This document shows positions 4,888-9,459 of a stretch of DNA of 9,459 nt, piece by piece. The notes under the pieces are model-generated. The model made no database searches. It saw only the letters and a program-made list of their open reading frames with translations, and was not told where the DNA came from. Both the position numbers and the translations under genes were made by a program. Origin of the DNA: Oscillospiraceae bacterium (GTDB lineage Bacteria > Bacillota > Clostridia > Oscillospirales > Oscillospiraceae); assembly GCA_016290695.1 (NCBI GenBank), contig JAEEUX010000078.1, forward strand, positions 1 through 9,459, given 5' to 3'. The stretch's first letter is position 1. Each line of letters begins with the position of its first letter.

Positions 4888-7143
4888 ATGGTGAAATATT
4901 ATGAAGACGGCGTATACCTTATAAACGGCTCCGAAATCGTCCCCGCGAAGGAAGCGAAGGGCGTTCCCGCGCCGGACGAAGCGAGAGAGGGAACGATAGC
5001 GTATTCTATCATGCGCGCGCATGACAAGTCCGACGATAAGCGCAAGATGCGCATAAAATTCGACGCTCTTATGAGCCACGATATTACCTTCGTCGGCATC
5101 ATTCAGACGGCGCGAGCCAGCGGAATGAAGAAATTCCCCATTCCGTATGTTCTCACCAACTGCCACAACAGCCTTTGCGCCGTCGGCGGAACGATTAATG
5201 AGGACGACCACGGCTTCGGCCTTTCCGCCGCGAAGAAATACGGCGGCATTTACGTTCCTGCAAATCAGGCCGTCTGCCACCAGTTCATGCGCGAGATGAT
5301 AGCCTCCTGCGGCTCTATGATTCTCGGCTCCGACAGCCATACCCGTTACGGCTGCTACGGAACTATGGGCATAGGCGAGGGCGGCGGCGAGCTGGCTAAG
5401 CAGCTGCTTGAAAACACCTATGATGTTGACGCTCCGCAGGTCGTGCTCGTCTGGCTGGAGGGCAAGCCCCGCCGCGGCGTCGGCCCGCACGATGTGGCGA
5501 TCTCTCTTTGCGGCGAGGTTTTCGGCAAGGGGCTTGTTAAGAACAAGATACTTGAGTTCGCCGGCCCCGGCGTAAAGGAGCTTTCGATGGATTACCGTAT
5601 CGGAATCGACGTTATGACCACCGAGACCTCCTGCCTTTCCTCCGTTTGGGTAACGGACGAAAAGGTTAAGGAATACTATGAGACCGTCGGCAGACCCGAA
5701 GCCTATAAGCAGCTTTCTCCCGCGCCCACGGCTTATTACGACGCGATGGTAAAGGTTGACCTTTCCACGCAGGAGTGCATGATAGCGCTTCCGTTCCACC
5801 CCTCCAACGCCGTTACGATAAAAGAGCTTCAGGCAAATCCCGAGAAGATACTCGGCGCAGCACAGGATGAATGCAACCGCCAGCTCGGCGATAAGGTACA
5901 GCTCAAGCTTACCGATAAGATAGTGAACGGCAAGGTCGTCGCCGATCAGGGCGTTATCGTCGGCTGCTCCGGCGGCATGTTCGATAATATCGAGGAAGCG
6001 GCCGCGATACTCGACGGGCAGAGCGTCGGTAATGATTATTTCAACCTCTCCGTTTATCCGTCCTCGTCTCCGATAAGCATGGCAATAACCAAGGACGGCA
6101 GTGCCGCGAAGCTCATGGCGGCGGGCGCGGTTATTAAGCCCGCGTTCTGCGGCCCCTGCTTCGGCGCGGGCGATACGCCGGGGCATAATGCCTTGAGCAT
6201 CCGCCACGCAACGCGCAACTTCCCGAACCGCGAGGGCTCAAAGCCCGGCGAGGGTCAGATAGCCTCCGTCGCGCTCATGGACGCGAGAAGCATCGCCGCG
6301 ACTGCGGCAAACGGCGGCGTTATCACGGCTGCCACCGATATTGAGTACGACGTTCCCGAGACGAAATACGTCTTTGACCCCTCGGCCTACGAAAAGCGCG
6401 TGTATTTCGGCTTCGGCAAGGCTCAGCCGGACGCTGAGCTCAAGTTCGGCCCCAACATCACTGACTGGCCGAAATTCGGCGCGATGGGCGAAAATATGCT
6501 TTGCCGCCTCGCCGCCGTAATAAAGGATGAAGTCACGACGACTGACGAGCTCATTCCCTCGGGAGAGACCTCATCTTACCGCTCCAACCCCATCCGTCTT
6601 TCAGATTTTGCGCTTTCGCGCAGGGTTCCCGAGTATGTTCCCGCGTCCAAGGCTATCCGCGCTCTCAATGAGCAGCGTTTGGCGGGTAAAACGCCGGAGG
6701 AAGCCGTAAACGCTCTTAAAAAGGTCGGCGCCGACGCTCTTCTTAAAAACACGGACATCGTATCCTGCATTTTTGCCAAGAAGCCCGGCGATGGCAGCGC
6801 CAGAGAGCAGGCGGCGTCCTGCCAGAAGGTTCTCGGCGGCGGCGCAAATATCTGCTACGAGTACGCTACGAAGCGTTACCGCTCCAACTGCATAAACTGG
6901 GGACTTGTGCCCTTTACGATAGACAAGAGCTGCGCCTTTGAATATGAAGCGGGCGATTTTATCTACATCCCCGGCATAAGAAAGGCTATTGAGGAGAAAA
7001 TTGAAAAAATCCCCGCGAAGGTCATCGGCAAAAATGGCGTTGAGGATATAACGCTTACCCTCACGAACCTCACCGATAACGAGCGCACTATCCTGCTTGA
7101 CGGCTGCCTCATGAACTATTACGCTGCCGGTCACGGCAAATGA
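4888..7143 (+). CDS. acn: Aconitate hydratase family protein (YbhJ-like/mitochondrial-type)
   Basis: This 751-residue protein is probably the aconitase that isomerises citrate to isocitrate through a [4Fe-4S] cluster. Likely cluster ligands are Cys360 (V-G-C-S-G-G), Cys421 and Cys424 (C-G-P-C-F-G). Substrate-binding motifs include D-S-H-T (149-152), R-N-F (443-445) and, in the C-terminal swivel domain, G-D-G-S-A-R-E-Q (634-641). Domains 1-3 occupy roughly residues 1-500 and the swivel domain roughly 560-751. The D-S-H-T-R-Y-G and G-E-G-G-G-E-L wording resembles the YbhJ-type hydratase branch rather than AcnA or AcnB, so the substrate is not proven by sequence; the adjacent isocitrate dehydrogenase gene strongly supports aconitase. 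The ATG follows AGAGGTG by about 7 nt. Long frames on the opposite strand are shadows of its GC-rich codons. Confidence 0.9.
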   Translation: MVKYYEDGVYLINGSEIVPAKEAKGVPAPDEAREGTIAYSIMRAHDKSDDKRKMRIKFDALMSHDITFVGIIQTARASGMKKFPIPYVLTNCHNSLCAVGGTINEDDHGFGLSAAKKYGGIYVPANQAVCHQFMREMIASCGSMILGSDSHTRYGCYGTMGIGEGGGELAKQLLENTYDVDAPQVVLVWLEGKPRRGVGPHDVAISLCGEVFGKGLVKNKILEFAGPGVKELSMDYRIGIDVMTTETSCLSSVWVTDEKVKEYYETVGRPEAYKQLSPAPTAYYDAMVKVDLSTQECMIALPFHPSNAVTIKELQANPEKILGAAQDECNRQLGDKVQLKLTDKIVNGKVVADQGVIVGCSGGMFDNIEEAAAILDGQSVGNDYFNLSVYPSSSPISMAITKDGSAAKLMAAGAVIKPAFCGPCFGAGDTPGHNALSIRHATRNFPNREGSKPGEGQIASVALMDARSIAATAANGGVITAATDIEYDVPETKYVFDPSAYEKRVYFGFGKAQPDAELKFGPNITDWPKFGAMGENMLCRLAAVIKDEVTTTDELIPSGETSSYRSNPIRLSDFALSRRVPEYVPASKAIRALNEQRLAGKTPEEAVNALKKVGADALLKNTDIVSCIFAKKPGDGSAREQAASCQKVLGGGANICYEYATKRYRSNCINWGLVPFTIDKSCAFEYEAGDFIYIPGIRKAIEEKIEKIPAKVIGKNGVEDITLTLTNLTDNERTILLDGCLMNYYAAGHGK

Positions 7144-7155
7144 TGGAGGAACGGT

Positions 7156-8355
7156 ATGAGTAAAATACAAATGCAGACCCCGATAGTCGAGATGGACGGC
7201 GACGAAATGACCCGCGTTCTTTGGAAAATGATAAAGGACGAGCTCATTTTGCCCTTCGTCGAGCTGAACACGGAGTATTACGACCTTGGCCTGCCCGAAC
7301 GCGACAGAACGAACGACGAAGTTACCCATGAGGCGGCGGAGGCGGCGAAGCGCCTCGGAGTTTCTGTAAAGTGTGCCACCATTACACCGAACGCGCAGCG
7401 CATGGAGGAATATAAGCTCAAGGAGATGTGGAAGAGCCCGAACGGCACTATCAGAAGCATCCTTGACGGAACCGTTTTCCGCACGCCAATAATTATCGAC
7501 AGCATCAAGCCCGTCGTGAAAAACTGGAAAAAGCCCATCACCATCGCAAGACACGCTTACGGCGACGTATATAAGGCGGTGGAAATAAGAACCGACGAGC
7601 CGGGAACGGCAGAGCTTGTCTTTACCGGCGCGAGCGGAAAGGTGAGCCGCAAGACCATTCAGAAGCTTTTCGGCGCCGGTATGCTCCAGGGCATGCACAA
7701 TTCCGAGGCTTCTGTCGAGAGCTTCGCGCGCTCATGCTTCAATTATGCGCTTGAGCTGGGGCAGGACCTTTGGTTTTCCACGAAGGACACTATCTCCAAA
7801 ATTTACGACGGCGCTTTCAAGGAGATATTCCAGAAAATATTCGACGAGGAATACGCTAAGCGCTTCAATGAGGCGGGAATTAAATATTTCTATACGCTTA
7901 TTGACGACGCCGTTGCCCGCGTTATCCGCTCTGAGGGTGGCTTTATCTGGGCCTGCAAGAACTATGACGGCGACGTTATGAGCGACATGGTTTCCACAGC
8001 CTTCGGAAGCCTTGCCATGATGACCTCCGTCCTCGTTTCGCCGGACGGAAAGTTTGAGTATGAGGCAGCGCACGGCACCGTTACCCGCCATTATTACCGT
8101 TATCTGAACGGAGAAGAGACCTCAACAAACCCGATGGCGACGATTTTTGCATGGAGCGGCGCACTCAGAAAAAGGGGAGAGCTGGACGGCAACGCCGAGC
8201 TCGCCGCTTTCGCCGATAAGCTTGAAAAAGCCTGCTTTGATACCTTAGCAAGCGGAGTTATGACTAAAGACCTCGCTTCGCTTGCCGAGGGTGTTGAAGT
8301 AAAAAGCGTAAATACTGCGGAGTTCATAAAGACTATTGCAGAGAAACTTGCTTAA
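7156..8355 (+). CDS. icd: NADP-dependent isocitrate dehydrogenase, eukaryote-like type
   Basis: The 399-residue product oxidatively decarboxylates isocitrate to 2-oxoglutarate, making NADPH. It aligns closely from memory with human IDH1 along its whole length. Features include M-D-G-D-E-M-T-R (13-20), K-C-A-T-I-T-P (72-78), S-P-N-G-T-I-R (94-100), Arg109, Arg132 in A-R-H-A-Y-G-D, the metal-binding Asp250-Asp251 and D-G-D (271-273) regions, and H-G-T-V-T-R-H (306-312). Arg311-His312 match the residues that bind the NADP 2'-phosphate, so NADP use is expected. This is the homodimeric type II class, not the E. coli Icd class. GGAGG lies 7-8 nt before the ATG, and only 12 nt separate it from the aconitase stop codon, so the two are co-transcribed. 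It is probably the last gene of the operon, as a strong terminator follows. Confidence 0.96.
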   Translation: MSKIQMQTPIVEMDGDEMTRVLWKMIKDELILPFVELNTEYYDLGLPERDRTNDEVTHEAAEAAKRLGVSVKCATITPNAQRMEEYKLKEMWKSPNGTIRSILDGTVFRTPIIIDSIKPVVKNWKKPITIARHAYGDVYKAVEIRTDEPGTAELVFTGASGKVSRKTIQKLFGAGMLQGMHNSEASVESFARSCFNYALELGQDLWFSTKDTISKIYDGAFKEIFQKIFDEEYAKRFNEAGIKYFYTLIDDAVARVIRSEGGFIWACKNYDGDVMSDMVSTAFGSLAMMTSVLVSPDGKFEYEAAHGTVTRHYYRYLNGEETSTNPMATIFAWSGALRKRGELDGNAELAAFADKLEKACFDTLASGVMTKDLASLAEGVEVKSVNTAEFIKTIAEKLA

Positions 8356-8359
8356 CGCC

Positions 8360-8424
8360 GTAAAGGATATATACCTTACATCACTTTTTAACGAAAAATC
8401 TCTGTAAAGTGCTTTAACCTTACA
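8360..8424. repeat. Two 21-bp imperfect direct repeats (GTAAAG-N7-ACCTTACA)
   Basis: The motif GTAAAG-N7-ACCTTACA occurs at 8360-8380 and at 8404-8424, with identical ends, identical spacer length and different spacer sequences; starts are 44 bp apart. Each copy has partial dyad symmetry (TGTAA...TTACA in the second). They lie between the icd stop codon and the terminator hairpin. The role is unknown; they might be protein-binding sites, weak hairpins in the icd 3' end, or remnants of duplication. Confidence 0.5.
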
Positions 8425-8428
8425 AATC

Positions 8429-8464
8429 AAATGCCTGTCAAGCAATTTTGCTTGACAGGCATTT
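8429..8464. terminator. Bidirectional intrinsic terminator between icd and the convergent lyase gene
   Basis: A perfect hairpin of about 16-17 bp with a 2-4 nt loop pairs AAATGCCTGTCAAGCAA (8429-8445) with the complementary arm at 8448-8464. On the plus strand the 3' arm ends in ATTTT, and on the minus strand in CATTTGATTTG, so it can serve both converging transcripts. It lies 73 nt after the icd stop and 21 nt after the stop of the minus-strand gene. Confidence 0.85.
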
Positions 8465-8480
8465 TCACAACTATTATTGT
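8452..8480 (+). promoter_or_regulatory. Promoter-like sequence, antisense to the lyase gene
   Basis: TTGACA (8452-8457), a 17-nt spacer and TATTGT (8475-8480) repeat exactly the boxes and spacing of the GntR operon promoter, but here on the plus strand. The -35 box is part of the terminator stem. Transcription would run into the 3' end of the minus-strand lyase gene. It may be fortuitous. Confidence 0.3.
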
Positions 8481-8485
8481 CATTT

Positions 8486-9459
8486 TCACTGATTATAGCT
8501 TATTAGACCCGCGTCATGGAGCTTTTGCAGGCTCATAAGTATGCCGGTTTTCGCGTGATACCATGTAAGTCCGCCCTGAAAATAAACGGCGTAGGGAGGG
8601 CGGATGGGTGCGTCGGCGCTCAGTTCAATAGAAGAGCCCTGCACGAATGCTCCCGCCGCCATGATTACCTCGGAATCGTAGCCCGGCATGGCCCAAGGCT
8701 CCGGCGTAACGTAACTGTCAACGGGCGCAGCAGCCTGAATACCCTTGCAGAAAGCGATAACGCGCTCCGGGGAACCGAGTTCTACTGCCTGAATGATGTC
8801 GTAACGGGGTTCGGCTGCGGAGGGAACGACCTTGAAGCCGAGCCTTTCGTATAAATCGGCTGCAAAAACAGCGCCCTTCAGCGCCCCGGCGACGACTGTG
8901 GGCGCAAGGAAAAAGCCCTGATAGAAGGCCGGAAGAATACCGAGATTTGCGCCTACCTCCTGCCCCAAGCCGGGGGCGCTGAGACGGTACGCGCACTGCT
9001 CAACGCATTTTTCCGTGCCGCAGATATAGCCGCCGATGGGTGCGAGACCGCCGCCGGGGTTCTTTATAAGGGAGCCGACGACCATATCCGCGCCGTAATC
9101 AGAAGGCTCGTTGCGGCAGACAAACTCGCCGTAGCAGTTATCTACCATGCAGATGAGGTCGGGCTTAACTGATTTTACAAAAGCGATAAGCTCGCCTATT
9201 GCCTCGGGAGAGAAGGTAAGCCTCGTCTGGTAGCCCTTAGAGCGCTGGATGGTGACGAGCTTTGTTTTTTCGTTTATAGCTTTGCGGATGTTTTCATAGT
9301 CGAAGCCGCCGCCGGGCAGCAGGTCTACCTGCCTGTAGCTCACGCCGAATTCGCGCAGGGAGCCGGGGGAGTTGCGGATGCCGATAACCTCCTCCAGCGT
9401 ATCGTATGGCTTGCCGACGGGGGAAAGCAGCTCGTCGCCGGGACGCAGGAGGGCCGAAA
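8486..9459 (-). CDS. Methionine gamma-lyase family / aluminium-resistance PLP protein (YnbB-like), partial at 5' end
   Basis: The frame is open to the right edge, giving 323 visible residues ending at TGA 8486-8488; roughly the first 90-100 residues lie outside the window. It matches the PF06838 (COG4100) family of PLP-dependent fold-type I enzymes, called cystathionine beta-lyase/methionine gamma-lyase-like and linked to aluminium resistance; B. subtilis YnbB is a member. Visible signatures include R-P-G-D-E-L (6-11), G-K-P-Y-D-T-L-E-E-V-I-G (16-27), the cofactor-binding aspartate in V-D-N-C-Y-G-E-F, and S-L-I-K-N-P-G-G-G with the presumed PLP lysine encoded at 9062-9064. A GTG at 9341-9343 is internal, since conserved family sequence continues upstream of it. 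The true substrate of the family is poorly established. It converges on icd and shares its terminator. Confidence 0.92.
   Translation of the reverse strand, partial: SALLRPGDELLSPVGKPYDTLEEVIGIRNSPGSLREFGVSYRQVDLLPGGGFDYENIRKAINEKTKLVTIQRSKGYQTRLTFSPEAIGELIAFVKSVKPDLICMVDNCYGEFVCRNEPSDYGADMVVGSLIKNPGGGLAPIGGYICGTEKCVEQCAYRLSAPGLGQEVGANLGILPAFYQGFFLAPTVVAGALKGAVFAADLYERLGFKVVPSAAEPRYDIIQAVELGSPERVIAFCKGIQAAAPVDSYVTPEPWAMPGYDSEVIMAAGAFVQGSSIELSADAPIRPPYAVYFQGGLTWYHAKTGILMSLQKLHDAGLISYNQ

Noticed and set aside
4426..6207. 593-codon open frame on the minus strand
   Set aside because: It lies opposite pth and the aconitase gene, whose frames carry complete conserved motifs. The translation has no recognisable family features, and such frames arise opposite GC-rich codons.
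6601..7698. 365-codon open frame on the minus strand
   Set aside because: It spans the end of the aconitase gene and the start of icd on the opposite strand, shows no family motifs and has no plausible role.
9341..9343. GTG as the start of the PF06838 protein
   Set aside because: The frame stays open to the window edge and the upstream residues match the family, so the gene is truncated by the window, not started here.

Overview
The window looks like a chromosomal segment of an anaerobic Firmicute, most likely class Clostridia (gut Oscillospirales/Christensenellales type). Reasons: strong GGAGG-type ribosome binding sites before nearly every gene, sigma-A-like promoters with extended -10 boxes, a YtrA-type GntR/ABC operon, a stalk-domain (copper amine oxidase N-terminal-like) exported protein, and a PF06838 'aluminium resistance' PLP protein. 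This placement is inference from gene content; no rRNA or other marker is present. No tRNA, rRNA, CRISPR array, insertion sequence or phage gene was seen.

Layout, left to right. (1) 1-836, minus: 5' portion of an exported protein with signal peptide, stalk domain, Pro/Thr linker, and the start of a NodB-like fold whose metal-binding residues appear to be lost; it runs off the left edge. Its promoter overlaps the end of the next gene. (2) 892-4008, minus: a tightly packed three-gene operon, GntR/YtrA-type repressor (TTG start), ABC ATPase (ATGA overlap) and polytopic permease with a large C-terminal domain (26-nt overlap). Its promoter region carries three inverted repeats that are likely autoregulatory operators. 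(3) 4009-4275: divergent intergenic region with promoters in both directions and, on the plus side, a long 5'-leader hairpin abutting the pth ribosome binding site. (4) 4276-8355, plus: operon pth (peptidyl-tRNA hydrolase), aconitase-family hydratase, eukaryote-type NADP isocitrate dehydrogenase, separated by only 15 and 12 nt. (5) 8356-8485: short convergent intergenic region with a duplicated 21-bp motif and a strong bidirectional terminator. (6) 8486-9459, minus: C-terminal three quarters of a PF06838 methionine gamma-lyase/YnbB-family protein, running off the right edge.

Working together: the aconitase and isocitrate dehydrogenase convert citrate to 2-oxoglutarate with NADPH formation, probably the oxidative half-branch that feeds glutamate synthesis; no citrate synthase is in view. 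The GntR-ATPase-permease set is a self-contained regulated ABC exporter, of the kind often responding to envelope stress. I found no convincing novel multi-gene system. The observations most worth a second look are the catalytically degenerate NodB domain on a stalk protein, the pth leader hairpin, the nested operator set, and the repeat/promoter-like signals in the convergent intergenic region.
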